A stretch of DNA of 64,000 nt, taken from the NCBI GenBank assembly GCA_022823865.1, contig JAJEHF010000204.1, positions 1 through 64,000 of the forward strand, in the 5' to 3' direction. Source of the DNA: Bryobacterales bacterium (GTDB taxonomy: Bacteria > Acidobacteriota > Terriglobia > Bryobacterales > UBA6623). Shown piece after piece: positions 38,202 to 47,127 of the stretch. Made by a program: the position numbers and the translations under genes. Position 1 is the first letter of the stretch. Each line of letters begins with the position of its first letter. Below the pieces are notes generated by a model that saw only the letters and a program-made list of their open reading frames with translations, was not told the DNA's origin and did not search any database.

Positions 38202-38295
38202 GTGAGCCTCCCTTGTAGCTTCGGCGCTGGGAACGACGCGCGCTCCTGCCTGTGCCGACGGATGCCTGCCTGCCAATCGCGCCAGCCACGTGCGC

Positions 38296-41091
38296 TTACC
38301 GAGTCGTCACCCAAATCGGAGACGACCAAGCTACGTTGCCATCGTCTTGGATCACGCGCACATAGTAGTAGTCTTCTCCGGGCTGCTTGTCCTTGTCGAC
38401 GAACGTGAACGCGGAATCCTGCGGTAGTTTCTGCCGATTGTGCAGGAACTGCTGGTTCTTGATCAGATCCACCTGTCGTAGCGGCGTTGTGCCGATGATG
38501 CGGACCTTCAGTTCGAAGCCTTCCTCCGTCTCGAGGATGTCACCCTGCAGGTGTTCCTTGCCATCGGGTGTCTCCAAGCGGTAGTCGAGAATGATGTTGT
38601 CCGTCGCTCCATAGTTGTGCCGCTGCTTCATGGCGTCCAGCATGCCCTCGCGCGTGAACTCCTCGGCGATGGTGCAAGCGTAGGAATAGTGCGTCGAGAG
38701 GTGATCGGAGGCGGCTTGAACGCCCAGCTTGTAGCCCTTGGCCCAGGCGTTCCAGACATAGCCCGCCGGCTCGAACCCTCCGATCTGGGACGTGATGTTC
38801 TCGCTGTTGGCCGCTAGAGGCGCGCCCTCGTACTCGGCCGAGACACGATCGCCTTGGAAGATCTCCACTAGCGGTTCGACCTCTGGGTCATTGTCGCGCC
38901 AATCCGTGCCCATGCGGGTCGCGGAGGTGTGCGAGATGGCGATGCCATCGTGGCGCTTTAGGTACTCATACAGCCGGCCCGCCCCCTGCTCGCTGCGGGT
39001 CTCTTCCGGCAGTGTCGGAAGGGTAGGGTTGCCGCGCTTGGCGAACAGGATGTTGCGGTGCCCCGCCGGGTAGCGGATCGATCTCTCGTAGCCGTAGAAC
39101 GCCTGGAACGCCCCAGGGAAAGAGAAGACATCCACGGTCTGTTGCAGCAGCCAGTTGATGTATTCGTTGTCGGGACCGCCCGACCCGTTGTGCTCGCTTG
39201 CGAGCAAGTAGTCGAGCGACGCGACGTCGACCGAGTAACGGTAGGTCTGCAACAGCGAGCCGTCGTTGTTGCCGTCCATCGAGAACTCCGTGTGGCGATG
39301 CGTGTCACCCCGGTAGATCTTGTAGGTCTTGCCCTCGCTGTTGATCTCATACCCGCGCAAGCGCGCCAGGTCTGCCGGCTCCGTCGGCGCCATGTCGTAG
39401 AAGAACAGCTCCGGCTCGGTTCGAGTCCTTAGCACCGGGGCGGCGGTCTTGCGCTCCAGTTTCGGCAGCTTGGAGGCGTAGACGTCTTCGTGCTGGTACA
39501 GAAAGTCCTCGAAGTCTCGGTTGTCCATAGACCACGCCGCGAAAAGGTTGCCCTTGCCGTCGGACGCAACGCCCCAGCGCACGTCCTGCCGACTGGCGCT
39601 GAAGGGGAACTCCACCGGCCTGATCCAGCGCTCGCCGTCTAGCGTCGAGCCCCAGATTTCCCAGCACGCGCGGTGCAGCGGTGTCTCGCTGGGCATGTCG
39701 CGCTGGCGGATCGTGCGGTGGCGGCCAAACAGCCACATGCGACCCTCGGCATCGAGCGCCAGTTGCGGGAAGTCATTGTGGCGTTTGTCGATGTGCTCGG
39801 GCAGCGATTCGTTGATGTCTCCCACCGGAGCCTTCCAATCCGCGCCGTCCAGGATCGCCACCCGCGTGCGGCGATAGTCGTAGAGACGCGTCCCCTGCAC
39901 GTTCGGCAGGAACCCAGTGTCCTTGCCCCAATTCATTCCGCTCTCGTTGTAGGCAGTCCACAACCGGTTGCTAGCGTCGACCGCCAGCGACACGTGCGCC
40001 TCGTACAACTTGGTCGCAGCGATGGGTCGCACATCGCTCCACCGGGAGCCGTCCCATGTCCGGAGCAGGACGTCGTAGTCACCCTTGTCGTAGGTGTCCC
40101 AAGCTATGTGGACCTCGCCGTCGAGTCCCGCAGCGATCACTGGCTCCCAGTCGTTGGCAGGAGAGCTTGAGATCCTCTCCTCGGCGCTCCAGGTCTCGCC
40201 GTCGTGCCGCTTGGCGTAGATGTCGTTCGCGCCAGCGCGGAAACTCTGCCAGACCAGCCAGAGATTGCCCGCCGAATCGGTGGCTAGGTTGTGGAAGGTG
40301 TCGGGGCCGGGGGTCTCGGTGAGGCGCAAGACCGGCGTCAAGGAACCGCTCTTCAGCGAGCGCCCGTACAAGTCGAAGTTGCCGTCGACCTGATTCGACC
40401 ACACAAACCACGGTGCGCCCGTCTTGTCCCGCCCCAGCTTTACCAGATAGGCGTCGCTGGGCCCTTCGCTGATTCGCTGCAGATCGCCCCAAGTCGATCC
40501 GTCGTGACGACGTGCGAAGATGTGATTCGCCCCGTCGTTGTAAGCCACCCAAGCAACCCAGACCTCGCCGCTGTCGCCGCCAAGGATCGCCACAAAGTCG
40601 TCATCGTACCCGTCTCCAGTGAGCTTCTCGGCGGGCGGCACCCGCTCCACGACCGCGGAGCCGCCGAGGAATTGTCGCGGCTCGCCCAGAGGGACTTCCC
40701 TGCTTCGGAACTCAAAGTTGCCCTGCGCAGTCTCGATGCGTATGCGCGCGCCATCATTCCCGCGCACGTCCACGACGACGCCCGGCGTCCAGTAATACGC
40801 CTGGACGCCCGTGTTCGGCGGGTGCAGGTAATTCGCGACGCGGTAGTTGACACCCTTGTGCGTGGACAACTTCCATCGGTCCGGAGCAACGATTTCGTTT
40901 TCCGGCCGCGGGTGCCAGTCGCGCAGTTGGACAAGTTCGCCGCTCGACACAGAGACCGACCCGTCCCAGGCGGTCTCGGTCATGTCGTTGAGACCGAATC
41001 GGACTCGGAACGACGCGATGTCGTCTCCGCTTAGTTCCGGAGCGGCCATCAATGGGACCGCCAAGAGCGCGAGTAGCAGCCGTACCAGCAT
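38296..41091 (-). CDS. DUF3604 protein with N-terminal propeller-like repeats (copy 2)
   Basis: A 931-residue exported protein. The start at 41091 is set by GGAGGTGAAGTG directly upstream and a signal peptide (LVRLLLALLAVPLMAA); TAGAAT at 41126-41131 is a plausible -10. The N-terminal half has an extra beta domain and then BNR-like blades (EVWVAWVAYNDGANHIFA, NLWLVWQSFRAGANDIYA, EVHIAWDTYDKGDYDVLL). The C-terminal DUF3604 domain has YRGDTHRHTEFSMDG, LLASEHNGSGGPDNEY, GYERSIRYPAGHRN, HTSATRMGTDWR and THYSYACTIAEEF, matching copy 1 block for block. The two copies are clearly paralogous but diverged. The enzymatic activity is unknown. Confidence 0.88.
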   Translation of the reverse strand: MLVRLLLALLAVPLMAAPELSGDDIASFRVRFGLNDMTETAWDGSVSVSSGELVQLRDWHPRPENEIVAPDRWKLSTHKGVNYRVANYLHPPNTGVQAYYWTPGVVVDVRGNDGARIRIETAQGNFEFRSREVPLGEPRQFLGGSAVVERVPPAEKLTGDGYDDDFVAILGGDSGEVWVAWVAYNDGANHIFARRHDGSTWGDLQRISEGPSDAYLVKLGRDKTGAPWFVWSNQVDGNFDLYGRSLKSGSLTPVLRLTETPGPDTFHNLATDSAGNLWLVWQSFRAGANDIYAKRHDGETWSAEERISSSPANDWEPVIAAGLDGEVHIAWDTYDKGDYDVLLRTWDGSRWSDVRPIAATKLYEAHVSLAVDASNRLWTAYNESGMNWGKDTGFLPNVQGTRLYDYRRTRVAILDGADWKAPVGDINESLPEHIDKRHNDFPQLALDAEGRMWLFGRHRTIRQRDMPSETPLHRACWEIWGSTLDGERWIRPVEFPFSASRQDVRWGVASDGKGNLFAAWSMDNRDFEDFLYQHEDVYASKLPKLERKTAAPVLRTRTEPELFFYDMAPTEPADLARLRGYEINSEGKTYKIYRGDTHRHTEFSMDGNNDGSLLQTYRYSVDVASLDYLLASEHNGSGGPDNEYINWLLQQTVDVFSFPGAFQAFYGYERSIRYPAGHRNILFAKRGNPTLPTLPEETRSEQGAGRLYEYLKRHDGIAISHTSATRMGTDWRDNDPEVEPLVEIFQGDRVSAEYEGAPLAANSENITSQIGGFEPAGYVWNAWAKGYKLGVQAASDHLSTHYSYACTIAEEFTREGMLDAMKQRHNYGATDNIILDYRLETPDGKEHLQGDILETEEGFELKVRIIGTTPLRQVDLIKNQQFLHNRQKLPQDSAFTFVDKDKQPGEDYYYVRVIQDDGNVAWSSPIWVTTR

Positions 41092-41202
41092 CACTTCACC
41101 TCCAATGCGCGATTCGGGCATTGAGATTCTAGCAAGGCGTTGGCTTGCCCTTGCCCTGCTTGGCGGGAAATGCTCGCGCTCAAGGCACACGACCGCTGCT
41201 GA

Positions 41203-41208
41203 TATGCT
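41203..41208 (+). promoter_or_regulatory. -10-like hexamer TATGCT before the EVE-domain gene
   Basis: Nine bases separate it from the ATG at 41218, again without a ribosome site. Confidence 0.4.
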
Positions 41209-41217
41209 TGCTAAGGC

Positions 41218-41643
41218 ATGCCGAACCCAGACCTCCGCTACTGGCTGGTGAAGTCCGAGCCTTTCAAGTACTCGTGGGAGGATCTCGTCAAGGACGGCTG
41301 GACATATTGGGACGGCGTGCGAAACTACGAGGCCCGCAACAACATTCGCGCGATGGCCGCTGGCGACCAGTTGCTCTTCTATCACTCGAATGAAGACCGT
41401 GCAGTTCTTGGTATTGCTGAGGTTATCCGCGAGCACTACCAAGATCCGACCACCGATGACGACCGCTGGAGCGTGGTCGACATCAAGCCTCTGCAAGCCC
41501 TGTCCGCCCCCGTCACCCTTGCTGAGATCAAGCGCGAGCCAAGACTGAGCAACATGCAGCTGGTGACGCGCAGCAGACTGTCGGTGTCTCCGGTCACAGC
41601 GGACGAATTCGGGGTTATCGTCGCGATGGGCGGCCTAGACTAG
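41218..41643 (+). CDS. EVE-domain protein
   Basis: A 141-residue single-domain protein. The EVE fold (related to PUA and YTH) is recognised from YWLVKSEPFKYSWEDL at the start, WDGVRNYEARNNIRAM near residue 32 and LLFYHSNEDRAVLGIAEV near 52, followed by VVDIKPLQAL. EVE domains bind modified bases in DNA or RNA, such as 5-methylcytosine derivatives; family members in restriction systems read modified DNA. This one stands alone, as housekeeping-type EVE proteins do in many bacteria. It diverges from DUF3604 copy 2. Confidence 0.92.
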   Translation: MPNPDLRYWLVKSEPFKYSWEDLVKDGWTYWDGVRNYEARNNIRAMAAGDQLLFYHSNEDRAVLGIAEVIREHYQDPTTDDDRWSVVDIKPLQALSAPVTLAEIKREPRLSNMQLVTRSRLSVSPVTADEFGVIVAMGGLD

Positions 41644-41762
41644 GCGACCGTGCAGGGGTGCGCGCGACACGTGGCGTCCCGTCCCGCCACTTCCATGCAT
41701 AAACTGCCGGTCGGGTCGCCCAAGCGCAACGATATCGAGGCAATGGCCTGCTTCCGGCCGTC

Positions 41763-42851
41763 TCAGTGGACGATGACCCGCTGCCCGCCGTAGAGCTTGC
41801 CCACCTCTTCGTCGACGAGGCGTACCTGAACCTGATGCGGAGAGAGCTCCTCGTCCACTGAACTCGGGTAGTAGCCCACGATGTACTCGGTCGCTGCCAG
41901 ATCCGCCAGCGAACCCAGGATCTTTCGCACCACGATGTTGTTGAGGACCTCCGGGTCGAAACTCTGGCCGCCCGTCCGGGGACCGATGTCCGCGAAGATT
42001 GCCTGTCGTGATTCTTGACTACGTATGTTCGATTGCCTGCGGAGCAGGCCGGCCGGATTGCGCGTTCCGCCGGGAATCTGACTGCGGCGTTCCTGCCCCG
42101 GATTCGGCTGCCGAGGCTGGCGCCACACACCGCCCCCGCCGCCTTGGTTGTATCTGTCCGTGAGGTCGCTGTGTCCCAAGATCACCGGATAGATCGGGAT
42201 CGCCAGGGCATTGGCCACCTGTACGACTAGGTCGGGGCTTATGTTGGTGGTGCTGAACCCATCCGAGAACACAAGCATCATCCGCGAGACGTCACCCCCG
42301 CGATTGGAAGCGTCCCGAGCGGTCTGGATGATCGCCTCGTACACACGGCTGCCGAGCGCTTCGGACTCGTAGGTCAGCTCGATTGCCCGCTTCAACTTTG
42401 CGAAATCGCGGGTCGGGCCGGTGAAGCGCTTGAGCGTGTCGGCGAAACCGTAGACCGAGATCATCACGTCCTTGCGGAGCCCTTACAGCAGTGTGGTACG
42501 GATACTGGTAAAGTCCAGCAGTCCCCGCATCATGACGCTGAGGCTGTAATCGATCAGAAAGATGATTTCAGTCGGCACTGTTCGGGCAGCACCTGGCGGT
42601 GCACCTTCGGCGGCCGGCCCTTCGACGAACGCGATGTCCTGCTTGACGCCGTCCTCGTACAGCTCGAAGGCCTCTTTCCCCAAACCATCTACGGACTGCT
42701 TTTTTTGATACACATGCAGCGGAACTACGACGAGGTTCGATTCAGTCCTGATAACGAAACCCGAATCTTCGACCGGTGCCTCCGAGTCTTGCCCTAGGGC
42801 CAGCACGCTGACCGCAATGAGGCCCGCCAGAAGTCGCGCTGCCGCTTTCAT
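41763..42851 (-). pseudogene. VWA-domain protein of the acidobacterial type, interrupted by an in-frame stop
   Basis: Two open segments (42483-42851 and 41763-42467) lie in exactly the same frame and together make one von Willebrand factor A protein of about 362 residues. The first holds a signal peptide (ARLLAGLIAVSVLALG), a beta region (SNLVVVPLHVYQ, FELYEDGVKQDI) and the MIDAS metal motif DYSLS in FLIDYSLSVM. A TAA at 42483-42485 then breaks the frame. The second holds the rest of the VWA fold (VMISVYGFADTLKRF, RMMLVFSDGFSTTNIS, AIPIYPVILGHSDL) and the C-terminal region (EYIVGYYPSS). One base change in a GAA, CAA or AAA codon would explain the stop. No frameshift is needed. GAGGTG precedes the ATG. 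Recent inactivation, readthrough or a sequence error are the options. Confidence 0.82.
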
Positions 42852-43215
42852 GGTCTCAGCACCTCGAATCCGCCATCCGGCACCATCTCGTGGTTGGCCA
42901 AGTTCAACACTGGCAGAAGGTTAGCACGGAACACTCAGCTATGCGTCGAAAATCGCCGACGACCGCACATTGAGGCGACGAGACCGCATGTTCGGCACAC
43001 GGCGCGCGGTCTCCGCGGGCCAGAGTGTGCACCCGAGACAGGGACGCTTGCAGCGGGTCGAAACCGGGCCCAGTCGTCCTTGAATTTCTAAGTCGCCGTA
43101 TGAGTTAGTATGATCAGAGCGCAATCGTGGCGCTGTCCATCGTCTCGCAGACTCGGCGCATCCTGCGCCACCCGATGGCAGGCCGGTTATGACCCGCCGC
43201 TGAAGTGAGAACCTT
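42852..43215. other. Divergent intergenic region
   Basis: About 360 bases between the VWA pseudogene and the second Gfo/Idh gene. No gene or RNA is recognised. A modestly AT-rich segment at about 43080-43115 could hold a promoter, but spacing between candidate elements is poor. Confidence 0.35.
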
Positions 43216-44559
43216 ATGACCAAACCAGATCAGTTCACTCGCAGATCATTCATCTCATCCGCCGCATCGACCTCGCTTGGAATCACCATCGTGCCAGCTT
43301 CGGTGCTGGCGAAACCCGCTCCCAGCGACCGCTTGAATTTCGGGCACATCGGCCTTGGGGGCCGTGGGAGGCGATTCCTCAGGCCGGAGTCGCGGGTAGA
43401 CCAGAAGGTTGTGCCTTGGGAAAACCTCGGAGGCGCCGGGGACCGCTACATGCGCCCCGCTCTATCCACCGCGCTCTGCGACGTGGACTCGAGCCGACTC
43501 GACATGTCGGCCACGATGGTCGGCGGAAGGCCGCGCTTGTTCAAGGACTTCAGGCGCATGCTCGAGCTGAAAGACCTCGACGCTGTATTCATCGCCTCTC
43601 CCGACCACTGGCACGCCCTGATGACGATCATGGCCTGTCAGGCCGGCAAGGACGTATACGTCGAGAAGCCGGCCGCGAAGACCGTGGAAGAGGGCCGGGC
43701 GATGGTCACCGCCGCAGAGCGCTACGGGCGCGTCGTGCAAGTGGGCTCGCAAGGCCGCTCGCAAGAGGCCGCCTACTACGCCAAGAACTACATCAACAAC
43801 GGGCAGATCGGCACCGTCTCGGAAGTCAAGTGCTGGCATTACGAGAACCCGCGCGGCACTTGGACACCGGACGAGGAGCCGCCCTCTGGGCTGGACTACG
43901 ACAAGTGGATCGGTCCGGCGCGGGAGGTTCCGTACAACAAGACCCGAACGCACGGCAGCTTCCGCTGGATGCTGGACTTCGGAGGCGGCCAGATCCGGGA
44001 CCGCGGCGCTCATGTGATGAGCGTGGCCCAGTGGGTCATGAACGCCGACAACACCGGTCCGGTAAGCGTCGAGGCCACTGGCGAGCCGCACCACGGCGGA
44101 ATCTACGACACGCCGATGCACATGACGGTGACCTATCAGTACAAGGATCCCGACTGGACCCTGATCTGGGCCCAGCCGGGCGAGCCATCGCAGGAGCTTG
44201 ATGCGCGCTACGGTGCCGTCTACTGGGGCGACAAGGGTCGCTTGACCGTGACTTACGGCGACCGGAACACGACCGCCACAGAGCAGCAGGCCATGGAGTA
44301 CGAGACGCCATACGGTGGGGTCGAAGTGTTCAAGAGCCCCGGGCACGGCGAGAACTTCGAGGACTGCATCATGTCCCGCGAGAAGCCCATCATGGACATC
44401 GAGTCCGCGCACCGCGTGTCGATCCTGTGCATCCTCGGAAACATCTCCTATCGCTTGCGCCGCAAGCTCGACTGGGACCCGGTCAACGAACGCGTGCGAA
44501 ACGACGAGGAAGCCAACCGCATGTTGAGCCGCCCGGGCCGCGGGCCTTGGCACCTGTAG
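43216..44559 (+). CDS. Gfo/Idh/MocA oxidoreductase, Tat-exported (copy 2)
   Basis: A 447-residue protein with a Tat signal (TRRSFISSAASTSLGITIV), Rossmann motif GHIGLGGRGRRF near residue 36, and the family motif VEKPAAKTVEEGRAMV near residue 152. The C-terminal domain includes GGQIRDRGAHVMS and ends in a short tail (NRMLSRPGRGPWHL). It differs clearly from copy 1. An exported sugar oxidoreductase is the likely role; the substrate is not known. The HEAT-repeat gene starts 11 bases after its stop, so the two form an operon. Confidence 0.9.
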   Translation: MTKPDQFTRRSFISSAASTSLGITIVPASVLAKPAPSDRLNFGHIGLGGRGRRFLRPESRVDQKVVPWENLGGAGDRYMRPALSTALCDVDSSRLDMSATMVGGRPRLFKDFRRMLELKDLDAVFIASPDHWHALMTIMACQAGKDVYVEKPAAKTVEEGRAMVTAAERYGRVVQVGSQGRSQEAAYYAKNYINNGQIGTVSEVKCWHYENPRGTWTPDEEPPSGLDYDKWIGPAREVPYNKTRTHGSFRWMLDFGGGQIRDRGAHVMSVAQWVMNADNTGPVSVEATGEPHHGGIYDTPMHMTVTYQYKDPDWTLIWAQPGEPSQELDARYGAVYWGDKGRLTVTYGDRNTTATEQQAMEYETPYGGVEVFKSPGHGENFEDCIMSREKPIMDIESAHRVSILCILGNISYRLRRKLDWDPVNERVRNDEEANRMLSRPGRGPWHL

Positions 44560-44570
44560 AGGACAGTGCG

Positions 44571-45650
44571 ATGACAAGCCCACTCAAATCAAGCAGCAAC
44601 GGAGAGAACAGCGCGATGACAGACGCATCCACGAAGCACACCGGATCTGCGATGGCCGCAGGGCTCGCCACGGCCTTGATGGCTGGTTCCGCCGAGGCGG
44701 CCGAGGCCGAGGACAAGTTCCTGGCGGGTATCCGAAGCGACGACGAGGACGAAAACTACGCGGCTTGGTCCGCCGCCGATCAGGTCGACCCCAGCGTCAT
44801 ACCGGCGCTGGCCGAGTTGCTCACGTCGAAAAAGCTAAACGTTCGAAAGTCCGCAGAAGAGGCGCTCAAGAACATAGTGCATTCCGTGGGCAAGGTCATC
44901 AACGCTGCGAGCCTGGGCGCCAACACAGGCCGTCCGGACGATCCGGGCCGAATGGATCCGCGCCAAGTGGTCGTGATGCACCTGCACTCGGTGATTTCTG
45001 GCAAGGGCAGCCAGACGGCGAAGGTCACGGCGCTCCGTCATCTCTCGCTCATCGGCACAACTGACGATGTGGGCAAGGTCGCAGCTTTGATCCACGATGC
45101 CCAGCTGCGGGAAGAGGCGGCGTTCTGCTTGGAGAGGATTCCCGGCAAAGCGTCAGAGGAGGCACTGCTGGCCGCCCTGCCTTCCGCCGCAGACGACTTC
45201 AAGCCGCGTATTCTGGCCGCGCTGGGACACCGCCAAGCAGACGAGGCAGCAGGCGCAGCCATCGAGGCGATGCGATCTTCCGACACCACGCTGGCCATGG
45301 CTGGCATGAAGTCATGGGCAAGGATCGGCACTTCCGGTGGCATGGATATCACCTTCCCGGAGACCGATAGCCTCAGCGAGTGGCAGAAGATCGAGTTCGA
45401 CGACAGCCAGCTGCGGTACGCAGACGCGCAACTCGAACGGGGGAACGCGGGCGAAGCCCAGGCGATCTACATGGAAGCGTTGGTGCGCGAGGAAGAGCAC
45501 CTGCAGTGCGCCGCGATCATCGGCCTCGCCAACGTGGGAAGCGCTGAAGCCGCTGCCGCGATCTTCCCCAAGCTTTCAAGCGACGACAACACCGTGCGGC
45601 TGACCGCGCGGCAGGCGTGGGACAGGCTGGCCGCGGGTGACGATTCTTAG
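44571..45650 (+). CDS. HEAT-repeat protein, possibly exported
   Basis: A 359-residue helical-repeat protein. Repeats of about 35 residues are seen, for example SVIPALAELLTSKKLNVRKSAEEALKNI, TAKVTALRHLSLIGTTDD and CAAIIGLANVGSAEAAAAIF. Near the N-terminus AGLATALMAGSAEAAEA looks like a signal region, more so if translation begins at the second ATG (44616), which has GGAGAG ten bases upstream. The start at 44571 is retained as the first ATG after the oxidoreductase stop. HEAT proteins act as scaffolds; being coupled to a Gfo/Idh enzyme suggests partnership with it, but this is inference. Confidence 0.82.
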   Translation: MTSPLKSSSNGENSAMTDASTKHTGSAMAAGLATALMAGSAEAAEAEDKFLAGIRSDDEDENYAAWSAADQVDPSVIPALAELLTSKKLNVRKSAEEALKNIVHSVGKVINAASLGANTGRPDDPGRMDPRQVVVMHLHSVISGKGSQTAKVTALRHLSLIGTTDDVGKVAALIHDAQLREEAAFCLERIPGKASEEALLAALPSAADDFKPRILAALGHRQADEAAGAAIEAMRSSDTTLAMAGMKSWARIGTSGGMDITFPETDSLSEWQKIEFDDSQLRYADAQLERGNAGEAQAIYMEALVREEEHLQCAAIIGLANVGSAEAAAAIFPKLSSDDNTVRLTARQAWDRLAAGDDS

Positions 45651-45780
45651 GCTTTCGTACGCGGAACCCGCCTAGACTGCGCAGCACTGATCCGAGGGGC
45701 AGTTGACTCGAGGAACCATCGCGTTGGATGTGCAATCTTTGCGCGGAGCATCGTCGATTGTTGAAAACAACTCGCAAATG

Positions 45781-45797
45781 CCACCCAGGCTGGGTGG
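45781..45797 (+). terminator. Hairpin between the HEAT gene and the accessory island
   Basis: A perfect 7-bp stem (45781-45787 with 45791-45797) with a 3-base loop, about 130 bases beyond the stop of the HEAT gene. No T-run. Confidence 0.3.
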
Positions 45798-45893
45798 TAG
45801 TACGTGTCAGTGGGATGAGACGGAATAGCGGTCGACAAGGACGTAGGGCTCCGGTCAGCGGCAGCAAAGACGAATAGACGATTTCCAAGACCT

Positions 45894-46823
45894 ATGCCGA
45901 TCCCTGACTATCAATCGCTTATGCTCCCGACCCTCAAGGCACTTTCTGGAGGGGCGGAGACCAAGATCTCCGACGTGCGCCAGCGCGTCATCGATGCCGT
46001 GGGCCTGACTTCCGAGCAACTACAGGAGTTGCTTCCCAGCGGCCGGCAAACGGTGTTTGTGAATCGTGTCAGCTGGGCAATGATGTACATGGAAAAAGCC
46101 GGTCTTGTTACGAGGGTGACTCGCGGCGTCTACCAGTTAACTGAGGACGGCAAGAGTCTGCTGGCGAAAGCGCCGCCCCGAATCGATCTGAATGTGCTCC
46201 AGGAATATTCGGCTTTCGTCGAATGGAAGTCCCAGGATCTCAAGCCGCCAGAACCTGTAGTTCCTTTTCCATCGCTACAAGGAACTCTGAACTATACACC
46301 GGAGGAAACCCTGGAGCGTGCCGCCAGACAATTGGGCGAAGTGCTGGAGTCCGAAGTACTGGACCGGATATGCGACTCGGACCCGGCATTCCTAGAACGC
46401 GTGGTGGTGGACCTCCTGATCGCTATGGGCTACGGCGGAGGCGACGAAGCGAAGGGTCAGGTGACTGGCAAGTCGGGTGATGGGGGTGTCGACGGGATAA
46501 TTCGGGAGGACTCTCTCGGTCTAGATGAGGTCTACGTACAGGCAAAGAAGTATGCAGCGGATAACTCGGTGGGCGAAGGCGACCTGCGCAACTTCGCTGG
46601 AGCGATCGATGCAGCAGGCACATCCAAGGGCGTTTTCGTCACGACTTCTAGCTTTACGAAAGGCGCCCGGAATTACTTGACGAAGAGTCCAAAACGTATC
46701 GTCTTGATCGACGGAAAAGAACTTGCCCACCTTTTGGTACGGCACAACGTGGGAGTACGCACCAAGATGGGCCTTGAGATCAAGCGTATCGATGAGGACT
46801 ACTTCCAATCCGAAGACAACTAG
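45894..46823 (+). CDS. mrr: Mrr-like restriction endonuclease
   Basis: A 309-residue protein with both domains of Mrr. Residues about 5-90 are the Mrr_N winged helix (YQSLMLPTLKALSGG, VNRVSWAMMYMEKAGLV, TRGVYQLTEDGKSLL). Residues about 160-275 are the PD-(D/E)XK-type catalytic domain: FLERVVVDLLIAMGYGG, the aspartate in GDGGVDGII and the QAKKY strand that carries glutamine and lysine. E. coli Mrr cleaves methylated DNA. The gene is visibly less GC-rich than its neighbours (about 57% and 50% in two 60-base lines I counted), which suggests transfer. It opens the accessory island of 45.9-49.3 kb. Confidence 0.9.
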   Translation: MPIPDYQSLMLPTLKALSGGAETKISDVRQRVIDAVGLTSEQLQELLPSGRQTVFVNRVSWAMMYMEKAGLVTRVTRGVYQLTEDGKSLLAKAPPRIDLNVLQEYSAFVEWKSQDLKPPEPVVPFPSLQGTLNYTPEETLERAARQLGEVLESEVLDRICDSDPAFLERVVVDLLIAMGYGGGDEAKGQVTGKSGDGGVDGIIREDSLGLDEVYVQAKKYAADNSVGEGDLRNFAGAIDAAGTSKGVFVTTSSFTKGARNYLTKSPKRIVLIDGKELAHLLVRHNVGVRTKMGLEIKRIDEDYFQSEDN

Positions 46824-46965
46824 CGTACGTGCCAATTCCACTTCGGGGTTCCGTCTGGAACTTTGGAGGTCCACTCGCAACTCGGTTCGGATTAAGGGTC
46901 CGGCACCTCACGGCTGGGCACGAGTGACAATGAACCGTCCTTACATCAAGGCAGGCTCGGACTGA

Positions 46966-47127
46966 TCATCTCTGGGCCACCGCGCATGACGCCGTCTCTT
47001 CAGGTTCACTACCACTCGCACACATTCCCAACGATGACGTGGCCGAAGAGTCCGTGGAGAAGCTCAAGAGCCTTTGCAAACGCGAGCCCAATCAGAGTGC
47101 TTGCATCGCAGACGACGAGTGCTGTCG
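46966..47127 (-). pseudogene. Decayed PIN-domain (DUF3368-like) toxin fragment
   Basis: Directly after the antitoxin gene, the minus strand reads ALVVCDASTLIGLAFAKA then LELLHGLFGHVIV, which is the typical first strand, catalytic aspartate and helix of DUF3368/PIN toxins. This frame has no start codon and stops at TAG (47009-47011). In a shifted frame the sequence goes on as SGSEPEETASCAVAQR to a TGA at 46966-46968, which also looks toxin-like. The rest of the domain is gone. I infer a toxin gene killed by truncation and at least one frameshift. The cognate antitoxin upstream still looks intact. Confidence 0.55.

Noticed and set aside
19176-41091. Recent duplication of the DUF3604 gene
   Set aside because: Only motif blocks match; the sequences have diverged throughout and lengths differ, so the duplication is old or the copies came independently.
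42468-42485. Two separate genes for the VWA halves
   Set aside because: The second segment would begin mid-domain, has no signal peptide or ribosome site, and continues the same frame; one interrupted gene is simpler.
43080-43111. Promoter TTGAAT / TAGTAT before the second Gfo/Idh gene
   Set aside because: The spacer would be 20 bases, outside the normal range, so I do not list it as a promoter.
43462-44583. Minus-strand open frame of 373 codons opposite the second Gfo/Idh gene
   Set aside because: Antisense of a recognised oxidoreductase; Val/His-rich sequence without motifs.
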